DNA of 64,000 nucleotides from Sphingobium sp. TKS (GCF_001563265.1 NZ_CP005083.1:3847001-3911000), one strand, 5' to 3'; positions 43,160-53,446 are shown, numbered from the stretch's first letter. Numbers and translations: made by a program. Notes: generated by a model from the sequence alone, not told the origin.

Positions 43160-44914
43160 TCAATGCTCCAGCACATAATGGCCGGGAGCATCGGCGATCG
43201 CCGCATAGCCCTTGTCCGCTGCGCCCATGGGCGGCGGCGCACCAGGTTCTCCCGAACGCGCGGCCAGCCATTCTCCCCACGCCGTCCACCATGAGCCTTG
43301 CTTTTGCTCGGCGCGGCTTGCCCATTCTTCGGGATCGTAGGAGGTGCCGTCGACCTCGCGGGTCAACACGCGGTAGCGGCGGCCCTTGTGGCCCGGTTCC
43401 GAAACGATGCCGGCATTGTGCCCGCCGCTGGTCAGGACGAAAGTGATCTCGGCCCCGGTCAGCAGGTGGATCTTGTGGACGGAATGCCATGGCGCGACAT
43501 GATCGCGCTCGGTTCCGACCACGAACAGCGGTTTGCGGATGGAGGCAAGGTTGATGGTTCGCCCATCCACCCGGTATTTTCCTTCGGCCAGGTCGTCGTC
43601 GAGGAACAGGCGGCGCAGATACTGGCTGTGCATGGCATAGGGCATCCGTGTGCCGTCGGCGTTCCAGGCCATGAGGTCGTTCATCGGTTCGCGCTCGCCC
43701 ATCAGGTAGGTGGCGAGCACACGCGACCAGACCAGATCGTTGGAACGCAGGATCTGGAAGGCGCCGCCCATCTGGCTGCTGTCCAGATAGCCCCGGCTCC
43801 ACATCATGTTCTCCAGCAGGTTGAGCTGGCCTTCGTCGATAAACAGGCCCAATTCCCCCGGCTCGCTGAATTCCGTCTGTGCGGCCAGCAGTGTGACGCT
43901 GGCGAGCCTGTCATCTCCGTCGCGCGCCATGGCCGCGGCCGCGATCGAGAGCAGCGTGCCGCCCAGGCAATAGCCCATGGCATGGATGCCCGTCGCGCCG
44001 GTGATCGCCGTCACCGCATCGAGCGCCGCCATCGGTCCGAGGTGCCGGTAGGCGTCCATGTCGAGGTCACGGTCGGCACTGCCGGGATTGTGCCACGAAA
44101 TCATGAACACGGTGAAGCCTTGCGCCGTCAGCCAGCGGACCAGCGAGTTCTCGGGCGACAGGTCGAGAATATAGTATTTCATGATCCACGCGGGCACGAT
44201 CAGGATTGGCTCGGGCCGCACGGTGTCCGTGGTCGGTTCATACTGGATCAGTTCGATCAGCTTGTTGCGGTAGACGACCTTGCCTTTGGCCGTGGCGACG
44301 TTTTCGCCCACGCGAAAGGCTTCGGCGCCGACCGGCGGCAGGCCGCGCGCCATGTGCTGCATGTCCTCGACCAGGTGCCGGAAGCCGTCGACCAGGCATT
44401 GGCCACCTGTTTCCGCGATCTTGTGTTGGAGAACGGGATTGGTGGCGAGAAAGTTGGTCGGCGCGAGCATGTCCAGCATCTGCCGTGCGGCGAATTCCAC
44501 CATGTCTTCATGATGTTTCGAGACACCGCCAATGCCTGTCGTCGCGGCGTGCCACCATTGCTGGTTGAGCAGGAAGGCCTGAGCGACGAGATTGAAAGGT
44601 AATTCTTTCCAGGCGGGATCGGCGAAGCGCCGGTCCTGCGGCAATGGTTCGATGGCCGGTTCGGCCTCGCTGTCTTCCATGCGGCGCTGCAGATAGTCGA
44701 AAAGCCGGGCATGCTTGCGGATGGCCTTGGCGCCAAGCTGCATTTGTTTGCCCGGCGACGTGGCGAGATGAATCCCCCAATCGGCCATGGCAAGCAGGAG
44801 CGTGGCCGGCGAAAGGCCGAAAGTCGTCTGCGCGATGGCCGCCGATGCCGTGCGGTCGAGCGTTTCGCTGATTCCGTCCAGCGGATCGTCGGAAGGCGGA
44901 GGGGACGTGGCCAT
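43160..44914 (-). CDS. phaC: Poly(3-hydroxyalkanoate) synthase, class I-like
   Basis: The 584-residue protein has the PHA synthase layout: an N-terminal domain (about 1-200) and an alpha/beta-hydrolase catalytic domain. The lipase-like box is HAMGYCLGG, with nucleophile Cys316 replacing serine. The catalytic Asp is in GTERDHVAP and the His in SGGHNAGIV. It polymerises (R)-3-hydroxyacyl-CoA into storage granules. ATG 44914 is chosen over the longer frame because the latter adds non-conserved sequence. It is first in the operon with MaoC-Pta, AckA and PldA. PHA acts as an electron and carbon sink, which suits oxygen limitation. Confidence 0.94.
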   Translation of the reverse strand: MATSPPPSDDPLDGISETLDRTASAAIAQTTFGLSPATLLLAMADWGIHLATSPGKQMQLGAKAIRKHARLFDYLQRRMEDSEAEPAIEPLPQDRRFADPAWKELPFNLVAQAFLLNQQWWHAATTGIGGVSKHHEDMVEFAARQMLDMLAPTNFLATNPVLQHKIAETGGQCLVDGFRHLVEDMQHMARGLPPVGAEAFRVGENVATAKGKVVYRNKLIELIQYEPTTDTVRPEPILIVPAWIMKYYILDLSPENSLVRWLTAQGFTVFMISWHNPGSADRDLDMDAYRHLGPMAALDAVTAITGATGIHAMGYCLGGTLLSIAAAAMARDGDDRLASVTLLAAQTEFSEPGELGLFIDEGQLNLLENMMWSRGYLDSSQMGGAFQILRSNDLVWSRVLATYLMGEREPMNDLMAWNADGTRMPYAMHSQYLRRLFLDDDLAEGKYRVDGRTINLASIRKPLFVVGTERDHVAPWHSVHKIHLLTGAEITFVLTSGGHNAGIVSEPGHKGRRYRVLTREVDGTSYDPEEWASRAEQKQGSWWTAWGEWLAARSGEPGAPPPMGAADKGYAAIADAPGHYVLEH

Positions 44915-45255
44915 GACTATATACTCCGAGTTCCGCTGGAAGGTGCCTCGTCTCTCCGACAGGATTCCACAGCAGATGTTTGGGCCGCCCCTCCCGGTTC
45001 TTCTTATGCCGAACGGTACTGCATAGGTAAGATAGAATGCAAGCCGCACGGAGCTTGGTTGCGACCGGACGGCTGTCTGACGGCCAGTCGCAACCGCGGG
45101 CGCGGGGATATTCGGCCATGGCCTGCTGGAGAAAAAGGAGCCTCAATCATTGAGCGTAAAGCCACTAGGTATAGTTCACGATGGCGATGCATTGCCTGGA
45201 GATACAGTGTACGGCGGTCGTCATCCCGGGCAATTTTGCGGGAAATTGAAGGAGA
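44915..45255. other. Divergent region between phaC and the ABC ATPase gene
   Basis: These 341 bases hold the promoters of the phaC operon (leftward) and the ABC gene (rightward). CCACTAGGTATAG at 45162-45174 is a near copy of a sequence in front of the tetR/efflux operon. No open frame here is convincing. Confidence 0.45.
45162..45174 (+). promoter_or_regulatory. TetR-operator-like sequence upstream of the ABC ATPase
   Basis: CCACTAGGTATAG matches CCACTAAGTGTAG at 46950-46962 (11 of 13 bases), which lies between tetR and the efflux operon. It is 81-94 bases before the ATG of the ABC gene. If both are bound by the same TetR, the ABC gene belongs to its regulon. Confidence 0.35.
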
Positions 45256-46179
45256 ATGGATGATCCGCGAGATCGCCATGATGGCAGCGGTTGCGCTGGT
45301 GCTGGCCGGCCGGGATGGAGACGCGTACTGACCCGGCTTTTGAGGGACCTTGGCGGAAATCTCGGGCATGATGCCCAACTCGTATCGCCGGCCGCGCGTT
45401 CGGAGAGCGAGCCGCTTGCGCCCGCGTCAATCGGACCGGTCGCAGTCGAGCGCGCGCCGACGGTTCTTTCGATCGCCGGGATCGAGAAGTCCTTTGGCAA
45501 GCGGAAGGTGCTTGACGATGTCGCGCTCGAAGTGCGGGCAGGCGAAATCGTGGGGCTTCTGGGGCCAAACGGGGCCGGCAAGACGCTCTGCTTCTATGCG
45601 ATTGCCGGCCTGATGAGCGTGGATGCCGGCAGGATCGAGATTGGCGGTCAGGATGTCACCGCGCTTCCCATGGATCGAAGAGCGAAGCTGGGCCTCGGCT
45701 ATCTTCCCCAGGAAGGATCGATCTTCCGCGGCATGACGGCTGCGGAGAATATCGCGGCCGTGCTCGAACTGCATATCGCCGATCGCGATGTAGCTGCCGC
45801 GCGGCTCGATGAACTTCTTGCCGAGTTCAATATCGCCCACATTCGCGACGTTCCCGCACAGCGGTTGTCCGGCGGGGAACGCAGGCGCTGCGAGATCGCC
45901 AGGGCCATGGCGGCAGCGCCCTCGGTCATCCTGCTCGATGAACCGTTCGCGGGCATCGATCCCATGTCGATCGCCGACGTCAAGGCGATGGTGCGAAAGC
46001 TCAAGCGAGAAGGCGTGGCGATCCTTCTGACCGACCACAATGTGCATGAGATGCTCGAACTGGTCGAGCGGGCCTATATCATCGATCAGGGCAGGATGCT
46101 GTTCGAGGGCGGCCCAGAAGCGGTACTCGACAACCCCGAAGTCCGGCATCGCTATCTTGGCGAGGGCTTCAGGATGTGA
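45256..46179 (+). CDS. LptB-like ABC transporter ATPase
   Basis: The C-terminal 240 residues are an ABC ATPase close to LptB. Walker A is LLGPNGAGKTLCFY, signature QRLSGGERRRCEIARA, Walker B VILLDEPFAGIDP, and switch LTDHNVHEML. LptB drives lipopolysaccharide export with LptF/LptG; those genes are absent here, so this may be an accessory copy. The frame has a 65-residue arginine-rich N-terminal extension with no homology seen. ATG 45256 lies too close to the AAGGAG site, while ATG 45260, at the right distance, opens a 23-codon frame (MIREIAMMAAVALVLAG, then RDGDAY). The true start may be lower or the short frame may be a leader. Confidence 0.82.
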   Translation: MDDPRDRHDGSGCAGAGRPGWRRVLTRLLRDLGGNLGHDAQLVSPAARSESEPLAPASIGPVAVERAPTVLSIAGIEKSFGKRKVLDDVALEVRAGEIVGLLGPNGAGKTLCFYAIAGLMSVDAGRIEIGGQDVTALPMDRRAKLGLGYLPQEGSIFRGMTAAENIAAVLELHIADRDVAAARLDELLAEFNIAHIRDVPAQRLSGGERRRCEIARAMAAAPSVILLDEPFAGIDPMSIADVKAMVRKLKREGVAILLTDHNVHEMLELVERAYIIDQGRMLFEGGPEAVLDNPEVRHRYLGEGFRM

Positions 46180-46891
46180 GGCGGTTACCGCGCCCTTCGT
46201 TCAGGAACGGAATGGCCTTTGCCATGAGGTCGAGCGCTCGCTCGATATAGGCAGCCTTTGTCCGGGTGGTGTTGTGCAGATCATGGCGCTGCAGGATGCG
46301 CTGGCGCGGCACGGTGACCAGCGCGTCGAAGAGAAAAGCAGCGAGGAACGGAAGATCGCCTGCTTCCTCGCTGTTCGGTTCGCTCGCCTCGGCAAGGATC
46401 GTCTGCATCAGATCGATGCCGAACTGGGTGCCGATCGCGGGCTGTGCCCGCATCATGCCCGGATTGTGGTTTGCCAGCCAGATGATGAGCGCTTCGATGC
46501 CCACGACATCGCCTTGAAGCGACAGGTCGAGCATCCTGCGAGCGATATAGGCGATTTTTTTGCGGGTGCTTCCTCGAGGGACCGATGCCGCGATCGGATC
46601 GAGATAGCGGGCAAGGCTGTGTTCCATGGCGGCGACGAGCAGGGCGAGCTTTGAGCCGAAGCGGGAATAGAGCGTTCGCTTCGATGTCTGTGCGGCGGCG
46701 GCGATAGCTTCCATACTCGTACCCTCGACGCCGCCGGCGATGAATTGGGCAAGCGCCGTCTCGAGGATATGATGTCCAAGCCGGGCTGCGACCTCCTGTG
46801 GCGGCCTTCCTCCCCTGGGATCGCGGGCAGGCAGACGCGAGCCGGTTCCCGATGCGGCGCCGTCATCTTTCATGAATCGCTCGCGGCCCAT
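46169..46891 (-). CDS. TetR-family transcriptional repressor
   Basis: The 240-residue protein (start ATG 46891, GGAA about 10 bases before; ATG 46873 is possible) has the TetR helix-turn-helix in its N-terminal third: LETALAQFIAGGVEGTSMEA and AQTSKRTLYSRFGSKLALL. The C-terminal part is the ligand/dimer domain and is not specific. It lies divergent to the NodT - HlyD - RbbA - YhhJ efflux operon and convergent to the ABC ATPase gene, so it probably represses the efflux operon and itself. Its 3' end overlaps the ABC gene by 11 bases. Confidence 0.9.
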   Translation of the reverse strand: MGRERFMKDDGAASGTGSRLPARDPRGGRPPQEVAARLGHHILETALAQFIAGGVEGTSMEAIAAAAQTSKRTLYSRFGSKLALLVAAMEHSLARYLDPIAASVPRGSTRKKIAYIARRMLDLSLQGDVVGIEALIIWLANHNPGMMRAQPAIGTQFGIDLMQTILAEASEPNSEEAGDLPFLAAFLFDALVTVPRQRILQRHDLHNTTRTKAAYIERALDLMAKAIPFLNEGRGNRLTS

Positions 46892-46949
46892 CGCTGCTTC
46901 ATTCCAGCTTTCGCGCTTGATCGGCAAGTGATACCGGGCAATATCAAAA

Positions 46950-46962
46950 CCACTAAGTGTAG
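46950..46962 (+). promoter_or_regulatory. Putative TetR operator between tetR and the efflux operon
   Basis: CCACTAAGTGTAG is followed by ATACTAATAGT, giving an imperfect dyad (ACTAAGTGTAG against ACTATTAGTAT on the other strand). It lies in the 142-base divergent promoter region. Its near copy at 45162 supports use by one regulator. Confidence 0.4.
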
Positions 46963-47033
46963 ATACTAATAGTCCGGAGAGGTGCTTGCCCATAGGCGTA
47001 CCGCCTGTTTGAACCAGAATGGAACCGGACTAG

Positions 47034-48503
47034 ATGGCTCGCAGCGCTCATATTACTGGCCGTTTATGCGGGTTCCGGGCCGTCATGGCGGCGATGATCG
47101 TGCCATCTTTCCTGTCCGGCTGTTCCTTCGCGCCGCCCAATGTCCGGCCGGCCCAGCCGGTGCCGCAGGACTATCCCGCGCCAGCCGCGCTGGGCGCGTC
47201 CATCGCGCGGATCGGTTGGCATGATTTCTTCCGGGAAGAGCATCTGCGTGTGCTGATCGCGGCCGCGCTGGAGAACAACCGCGATATCCGTATCGCCGCG
47301 GCCCGCGTCGATCAGGCGCGCGCGGCCTGGCGTATCGAGGGATCGGCGCTCTATCCCGAACTCAACGCCGTCGGCACCGGCACGCGGGGTCGTTCCATCA
47401 TCAGCCTGCCGGGCGCAGGCACGCAGAGCTATGACATCAAGCAGGTCACCGCGCAGGTGAGCGCGAGCTGGGAAATCGATTTCTGGGGCCGTCTGCGCAA
47501 CCTGAACGACGCCGCGCGCAATCGTTATCTGGCGACGGAAGAGGCGAAGCGCGCCGTTGCCACCGGCCTGATCGCGCAGGTCGCCAATGGCTATCTGCTG
47601 GAGCGCGAATATGAGGAACGCCTCGCGCTTGCCCGGCGGACGATCGTCACGCGCGAGGACTCACTGCGGATCATGCGCCGCCGCTATGAAGTCGGGTCCG
47701 GCTCGAAGCTCGAAATGACCCAGGCGCAGTTGCTGCTGGCGCAGGCGCAGGATGCGCTGCAAGCGCTTGAGCAGGACCGCGACGTGAACCGCAACGCGCT
47801 GGCGCTGCTGGTCGGGCGGCCCGTGGAGATCGTGCCTGGGCCCCTCGGTCTTGCCGAAACCGGACCGGATATCGCCCTTCCGCCGGGCTTGCCCTCCGAC
47901 CTTCTGGTCAACCGGCCTGATATCGTGGCGGCGGAATATCAATTGCGGGCGGCCAACGCCGATATCGGCGCGGCGCGGGCGGCGTTCTTTCCCAATATCA
48001 GCCTGACGGGTGCCTTCGGCACGGCGAGTTCCGATCTCGACGGGCTGTTCGGCGACGGGAGCCGCGCGTGGAGCTTCACCCCGACGATCGCCCTGCCGCT
48101 GTTCAATGCGGGCCGCCTTTCCGGCAACCTCGATCTGGCGAAAGCGCGGCAGGTCGAAGCCGTGGCCAGCTATGAAAAGACCGTGCAGGGCGCGTTTCGT
48201 GATGTTTCCGACGCGCTGGTCCGGCGCCGGCAACTGGCGTTGCGGATCGACACCGCGCGCAGCTCGCTGGACGCCTTGCGCGAACGGGCTCGGCTGGCCG
48301 GGTTGCGGTTCGACAACGGGCGTTCGGCCTATTTGGAAGTGCTGGACGCGCAACGCGACCTTTTCGACACCGAACAGGCGCTGATCCAGTTGCGCCGCGC
48401 TCATCTGGCGAGCGGCATAGCCCTCTACGCGGCGCTTGGCGGGGGCTTTCCCGCCGAAGTCGTCCACGACAGCAACGATCAAGGCGGAGAACACAGGCGA
48501 TGA
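47034..48503 (+). CDS. NodT/OprM-family outer-membrane efflux lipoprotein
   Basis: This 489-residue TolC-like channel subunit has a lipoprotein signal with lipobox FLSGC (Cys about residue 30), followed by two OEP repeats. VSASWEIDFWGRLRNLNDAA and SFTPTIALPLFNAGRLSGNL are the usual marks of the NodT branch, and LVNRPDIVAAEYQLRAANADIG is the conserved central segment. It forms the outer-membrane exit duct for the pump encoded by the next three genes. The stop overlaps the next start (ATGA). It should be controlled by the divergent TetR. Confidence 0.93.
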   Translation: MARSAHITGRLCGFRAVMAAMIVPSFLSGCSFAPPNVRPAQPVPQDYPAPAALGASIARIGWHDFFREEHLRVLIAAALENNRDIRIAAARVDQARAAWRIEGSALYPELNAVGTGTRGRSIISLPGAGTQSYDIKQVTAQVSASWEIDFWGRLRNLNDAARNRYLATEEAKRAVATGLIAQVANGYLLEREYEERLALARRTIVTREDSLRIMRRRYEVGSGSKLEMTQAQLLLAQAQDALQALEQDRDVNRNALALLVGRPVEIVPGPLGLAETGPDIALPPGLPSDLLVNRPDIVAAEYQLRAANADIGAARAAFFPNISLTGAFGTASSDLDGLFGDGSRAWSFTPTIALPLFNAGRLSGNLDLAKARQVEAVASYEKTVQGAFRDVSDALVRRRQLALRIDTARSSLDALRERARLAGLRFDNGRSAYLEVLDAQRDLFDTEQALIQLRRAHLASGIALYAALGGGFPAEVVHDSNDQGGEHRR

Positions 48504-49573
48504 CGGCGTCCCGGAAGACATGGCTCATCAGGGGCGGCATCGCGGCGGCGCTCGTCGTTGTAGCTCTGCTCCTTTGGCAGGTGCTCAAGCCCGGCGATTT
48601 GCCCGAAGGCATCGTCGGCGGTAACGGCCGGATCGAAGCGGTTGAAATCGACGTTTCCGCCAAATCGCCCGGCCGCATCCGCGAAATCCTGGTCGACGAA
48701 GGCGCGTTCGTGCAGGCGGGGCAAGTCGTCGCCCATATGGATACGGACGTGCTGAGTGCCCAGAGGGCCGAAGCCGAAGCGCAACTGGCGCCGGCGCTGA
48801 ACGGCATCCAGATCGCGACCAGCCAGGTCGCGCAGCAGCAGAGCAACCGGGCGGCGGCTCTCGCCGGCGTCCGCCAGCGTGAGGCGGAGCTGAACGCGGC
48901 GCGCAAGCGGCTGGCGCGATCGGAAACGCTGGCGCGAGAAGGTGCGACCGCCGTGCAGGAACGGGATGACGATCAGGCCCGCGTCGAAGGCGCGGCGGCG
49001 GCAGTGGAGGCCGCTCGCGCCCAACTCGCGGCCGTCGACGCGGCGATCACGACGGCGCGCAACCAGGTGATCGGCGCGCGTTCGCAGGTCGATGCCGTGC
49101 GCGCCACCATCCAGCGGATCGAGGCCGATATCCGCGACAGCGACCTCAAGGCGCCGACGGCCGGCCGCGTGCAATATCGCGTCGCCCAGCCGGGCGAAGT
49201 CGTGGGTGGCGGCGGGCGCGTGCTCAACCTGGTCAATCTGGGCGACGTCTACATGACCTTCTTCCTGCCGGAAACGGTCGCGGGCAAGGTGGCGCTGGGC
49301 AGCGATGTACGCATCGTGCTCGATGCGCTTCCGGATCGTGCGATCCCTGCGAAAGTCAGCTTCGTTGCCGATGTGGCCCAGTTCACGCCCAAGACGGTGG
49401 AGACGCAAAGCGAGCGCCAGAAACTGATGTTCCGCGTGAAGGCGCAGATCGATCGCAAGTTGCTCGATCGCTATATCACCCAGGTCAAGACCGGCCTTCC
49501 GGGCATGGCCTATGTGCGGATCGATCCGAAATCCGAATGGCCCGCGAAACTGACCGTCAACGTGCCGCAATGA
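48500..49573 (+). CDS. HlyD-family periplasmic adaptor (YhiI-like)
   Basis: The 357-residue product has one N-terminal membrane helix (about residues 9-30) and the adaptor layout of lipoyl-like half motifs and a long coiled coil. [20 protein letters not shown] and [19 protein letters not shown] form the first lipoyl half. The coiled coil (about 85-200) is rich in Ala and Arg, and [20 protein letters not shown] is the second half. It links the inner-membrane ABC part to the NodT channel. The gene order with RbbA and YhhJ matches E. coli yhiI - rbbA - yhhJ. The start and stop overlap their neighbours by 4 bases. Confidence 0.93.
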   Translation: MTASRKTWLIRGGIAAALVVVALLLWQVLKPGDLPEGIVGGNGRIEAVEIDVSAKSPGRIREILVDEGAFVQAGQVVAHMDTDVLSAQRAEAEAQLAPALNGIQIATSQVAQQQSNRAAALAGVRQREAELNAARKRLARSETLAREGATAVQERDDDQARVEGAAAAVEAARAQLAAVDAAITTARNQVIGARSQVDAVRATIQRIEADIRDSDLKAPTAGRVQYRVAQPGEVVGGGGRVLNLVNLGDVYMTFFLPETVAGKVALGSDVRIVLDALPDRAIPAKVSFVADVAQFTPKTVETQSERQKLMFRVKAQIDRKLLDRYITQVKTGLPGMAYVRIDPKSEWPAKLTVNVPQ

Positions 49574-52320
49574 CGGAAGCTGTCGCCCGCGTTTCGGGCG
49601 TGAGCCTGCATTACGGCAAGGTGCTGGCGCTCGATGATGTGAATCTTGAAATCCCCGCCGGGCGCATGGTGGCGATGATCGGCCCGGACGGCGTCGGCAA
49701 GTCCAGCCTGTTTTCCCTGATCGCGGGCGCGCGAGCCATCCAGGAGGGCCGGGTCGAGGTGCTGGGCGGCGACATGGCCGAGGCCCGCCACCGCAACGCC
49801 GTGTGTCCGCGCATCGCCTATATGCCGCAGGGGCTGGGCAAGAACCTCTATCCTACGCTCTCCATCGACGAAAATCTCGAATTCTTCGGGCGGTTGTTCG
49901 GGCAGGACGCGGCCGAACGCGAGCGCCGCATTGCCGACCTCACCGAAAGCACGGGCCTCGCGCCGTTCCGCAAGCGCCCGGCGGGCAAGCTTTCGGGCGG
50001 CATGAAGCAGAAGCTCGGCTTGTGCTGCGCGCTCATCCACGATCCCGATTTCCTGCTGCTGGATGAGCCGACAACCGGCGTCGATCCCATGTCGCGCGCG
50101 CAATTCTGGGATCTGATCGACCGCATCCGCGCGAACCGCCCGCACATGAGCGTGCTGGTCGCCACGGCCTATATGGAAGAGGCCGAACGCTTCGACTGGC
50201 TAATCGCGATGGACGCGGGAAAGGTGCTGGCCACCGGCACCGCAGCCGACTTCTATGCACGCACCGGCGAACAGTCGCTGGAACAGGCGTTTATCTCGAT
50301 GCTTCCCGAGGAGCGCCGCCGCGGGCACAAGCCGGTGGAGATTCCGCCGCGCAGCGACGGCGGCGAGGCCGAGATCGCCATCGAGGCGCAGGGGCTCACC
50401 ATGCGTTTCGGTGATTTCACGGCAGTCGATCATGTCGATTTTCGCATCGAGCGCGGCGAGATCTTTGGATTCCTCGGCTCCAACGGCTGCGGCAAGTCGA
50501 CCACCATGAAGATGCTGACCGGCCTGCTGAAAGCCAGCGAAGGCCAGGCCTGGCTGTTCGGCCGCGAGGTCGAGAATGACGACATGGCGACGCGCCGGCG
50601 CGTTGGCTATATGAGCCAGGCCTTCTCGCTCTACTCGGAACTGACGGTCCGGCAGAACCTCGAGCTGCATGCCCAGCTCTTCCATGTTCCCGCCGGGGAA
50701 GTGCCGGCCCGCGTGAGGGAAATGGCGCAGCGGTTCGGCCTGGATGGCATCATGGATGCGTTGCCCGGCGCCTTGCCGCTGGGCCAGCGCCAGCGGCTCA
50801 GCCTAGCCGTCGCCATGATCCACAAGCCGGAAATGCTGATCCTGGATGAACCGACGTCCGGCGTCGATCCGATCGCGCGGGACCAGTTCTGGCAGATGAT
50901 GATCGACCTGTCCCGGCGCGACAAGGTGACGATCTTCATTTCCACGCACTTCATGAACGAAGCGGAGCGGTGCGACCGCATATCGCTGATGCATGCGGGC
51001 AAGGTGCTGGTCAGCGACACCCCCGCCGCCATTGTCGAGAACCGCGGCGCGGCGGACCTGGAAGAAGCGTTCATCGCCTATCTTCAGGATGCGAGCGGCG
51101 AGACGCCGACAGAAAAGAGGGACGATCCGGTTCCTGCGGGCGCGCCTGCCGCGGCCGATCAGGACATTTCGGCTGCACCGGCCCGCTCCCCATGGTTCAT
51201 GCGGCGCCGGATGATGAGCTATGCCCGGCGCGAAGGGCTGGAATTGCGCCGCGATCCCATCCGCGCCACCCTGGCCCTGCTGGGCAGCGTCATCCTGATG
51301 TTCATCATGGGCTATGGCATCAGCATGGACGTGGAGGACTTGCCGTTCGCCGTGCTGGACCGCGACGGCACGACCACCAGCGAGAACTACGTCCTCAACC
51401 TGGCCGGATCGCGCTATTTCATCGAACGGCCGCCGATCACCGACTATAGCCAGTTGGACCGGCGGATGCGCTCGGGCGAACTGAGCGTGGCCCTGGAGAT
51501 TCCGCCCAATTTCGCGCGCGACCTGCGCCGGGGCGTGCCGGTGCAGATCGGTGTATGGGTCGATGGCGCCATGCCGCAGCGGGCCGAGACCGTGCAAGGC
51601 TATGTCCAGGCCCTGCATGCCCACTGGCTCAGTGAAATGGCCGTGCAGGAAACAGGTGCGCGGCCATCGATGGGTCTCGTCAATATCGAGCTGCGCTATC
51701 GTTACAATCCGGACGTGAAAAGCCTTGTAGCCATCGCGCCGGCCGTGATTCCGATGATGCTGCTCTTGTTCCCGGCGATGCTGACGGCTTTGAGCGTGGT
51801 GCGGGAAAAGGAGCTGGGTTCCATCGTCAATTTCTACGTGACGCCGATCAGCAAGGTGGAATTCCTGCTGGGCAAGCAGCTTCCCTATGTCGCGCTCGCC
51901 ATGCTGAACTATGTCTTGCTGGTGTTCCTCGCCGTCACGATGTTCGGTGTGCCGTTGACGGGCAGTTTCCTCGCGATGACGCTGGGCGCTCTCTTCTATA
52001 CGCTGTCGGCGACGGCCATCGGCCTGCTGTTCTCCATCTTCATGCGCAGCCAGATTGCCGCGATGTTCGCCACCGCCATCGGCACGATCCTGCCCGCCGT
52101 GCAGTTTTCCGGCCTGATCAACCCGGTGTCCTCGCTCGAGGGGGCGGGCGCGGTGATCGGATCGATATATCCCGCGACCTGGTTCGTCACCATCTGCCGC
52201 GGCGTCTTTTCCAAGGGGCTGGGCTTCGCCGACCTCTGGCCTGACCTTCTCGTGCTGTTCGCGACGTTTCCCGTCATCCTGGCGCTGTGTGTCGCGTTGC
52301 TGCGTAAGCAGGAGAGCTGA
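49570..52320 (+). CDS. rbbA: RbbA-type ABC transporter (two ATPase domains fused to permease)
   Basis: At 916 residues it matches E. coli RbbA (911). The first ABC domain (about 1-240) has GPDGVGKSS (Asp in place of the usual residue) and [12 protein letters not shown]. The second (about 275-500) has [10 protein letters not shown] and a degenerate signature [14 protein letters not shown] linker and an ABC-2 permease with six helices follow (about 550-916). E. coli RbbA was reported as a ribosome-associated ATPase, but it sits in an efflux-type operon here as there. It starts inside the HlyD stop. It probably exports a small molecule or lipid with YhhJ. Confidence 0.93.
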   Translation: MTEAVARVSGVSLHYGKVLALDDVNLEIPAGRMVAMIGPDGVGKSSLFSLIAGARAIQEGRVEVLGGDMAEARHRNAVCPRIAYMPQGLGKNLYPTLSIDENLEFFGRLFGQDAAERERRIADLTESTGLAPFRKRPAGKLSGGMKQKLGLCCALIHDPDFLLLDEPTTGVDPMSRAQFWDLIDRIRANRPHMSVLVATAYMEEAERFDWLIAMDAGKVLATGTAADFYARTGEQSLEQAFISMLPEERRRGHKPVEIPPRSDGGEAEIAIEAQGLTMRFGDFTAVDHVDFRIERGEIFGFLGSNGCGKSTTMKMLTGLLKASEGQAWLFGREVENDDMATRRRVGYMSQAFSLYSELTVRQNLELHAQLFHVPAGEVPARVREMAQRFGLDGIMDALPGALPLGQRQRLSLAVAMIHKPEMLILDEPTSGVDPIARDQFWQMMIDLSRRDKVTIFISTHFMNEAERCDRISLMHAGKVLVSDTPAAIVENRGAADLEEAFIAYLQDASGETPTEKRDDPVPAGAPAAADQDISAAPARSPWFMRRRMMSYARREGLELRRDPIRATLALLGSVILMFIMGYGISMDVEDLPFAVLDRDGTTTSENYVLNLAGSRYFIERPPITDYSQLDRRMRSGELSVALEIPPNFARDLRRGVPVQIGVWVDGAMPQRAETVQGYVQALHAHWLSEMAVQETGARPSMGLVNIELRYRYNPDVKSLVAIAPAVIPMMLLLFPAMLTALSVVREKELGSIVNFYVTPISKVEFLLGKQLPYVALAMLNYVLLVFLAVTMFGVPLTGSFLAMTLGALFYTLSATAIGLLFSIFMRSQIAAMFATAIGTILPAVQFSGLINPVSSLEGAGAVIGSIYPATWFVTICRGVFSKGLGFADLWPDLLVLFATFPVILALCVALLRKQES

Positions 52321-52321
52321 T

Positions 52322-53446
52322 ATGCGCCACGCGGCCAACATCTACCGGCTCGGCATCAAGGAACTGCGCAGCCTGTGGCGCGATCCGATGATGCTGTTCC
52401 TGATCCTCTATTCGTTCTCGGTGGGGATCTACGTCGCGGCAACCGCCATGCCGGAAACGCTGCACAAGGCGCCTATCGCGATCGTCGATGAAGACCAGTC
52501 GCAGCTTTCCAGCCGGATAACCGGCGCCTTTTATCCGCCGCACTTCACGCCCCCTTCGATCGTGGGACTGAACGAAGTGGACAAGGGGCTGGATGCCGGG
52601 CGCTATACGTTCGCTCTCGACATCCCGCCCGATTTTCAGCGAGACGTACTTGCGGGACGCCAACCCGGCTTGCAGCTCAACGTTGACGCTACGCGGATGA
52701 GCCAGGCTTTCACGGGCGGCGGCTACATCCAGCAGATCGTGCAGGGCGAAGTTGCCGAATTCATGAAAGGCACGCGTGCGAGCACGCCGGTCCCGGTCGA
52801 GCTGGCGCTGCGCGTGCGGTTCAATCCTACGCTGGCGCAAAGCTGGTTCGGCGCGGTCATGGAAATCATCAACAGCGTCACCATGCTGTCGATCGTGCTG
52901 ACGGGCGCGGCCCTGATCCGCGAGCGCGAGCACGGCACGATCGAACACCTGCTAGTGATGCCGGTGACGCCGTTCGAGATCATGGCCAGCAAGGTCTGGG
53001 CCATGGGGCTCGTTGTCCTGGTCGCCTGCGCTTTCGCGCTTTTCGTGATGGTGGAAGGGGTACTGTCCGTTCCCGTCGAAGGGTCGATCGCGCTGTTCCT
53101 CGCCGGAGCGGGGCTGCACCTGTTCGCCACGACCTCCATCGGCATCTTCATGGGGACGATCGCGCGCTCCATGCCGCAGTTCGGCTTGTTGCTGATGCTG
53201 GTGCTGCTGCCGTTGCAGATGCTGTCCGGCGGTTCGACGCCGCGCGAAAGCATGCCGGAGTTCGTCCAGACGGTCATGTTGGCCGCGCCCACCACCCATT
53301 TCGTGAAGATGGCGCAGGCCATCCTTTACCGGGGCGCGGGCTTTGACGTGGTCTGGCCCCAGTTCCTGGCTATCATTGCTATCGGCGCGATCTTCTTCGC
53401 CATTGCGTTGGCGCGGTTCCGGCGAACCATCGGCACGATGGCGTGA
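52322..53446 (+). CDS. yhhJ: ABC-2 type permease (YhhJ-like)
   Basis: The 374-residue protein starts at ATG 52322, one base after the rbbA stop. It has an N-terminal helix (DPMMLFLILYSFSVGIYVAA), a large periplasmic domain (about 50-170) and five further helices, the ABC-2 permease pattern. LIREREHGTIEHLLVMPVTP is the conserved cytoplasmic loop after the second helix. It probably pairs with the permease half of RbbA as a heterodimer. It is the last gene of the efflux operon. Confidence 0.93.
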   Translation: MRHAANIYRLGIKELRSLWRDPMMLFLILYSFSVGIYVAATAMPETLHKAPIAIVDEDQSQLSSRITGAFYPPHFTPPSIVGLNEVDKGLDAGRYTFALDIPPDFQRDVLAGRQPGLQLNVDATRMSQAFTGGGYIQQIVQGEVAEFMKGTRASTPVPVELALRVRFNPTLAQSWFGAVMEIINSVTMLSIVLTGAALIREREHGTIEHLLVMPVTPFEIMASKVWAMGLVVLVACAFALFVMVEGVLSVPVEGSIALFLAGAGLHLFATTSIGIFMGTIARSMPQFGLLLMLVLLPLQMLSGGSTPRESMPEFVQTVMLAAPTTHFVKMAQAILYRGAGFDVVWPQFLAIIAIGAIFFAIALARFRRTIGTMA

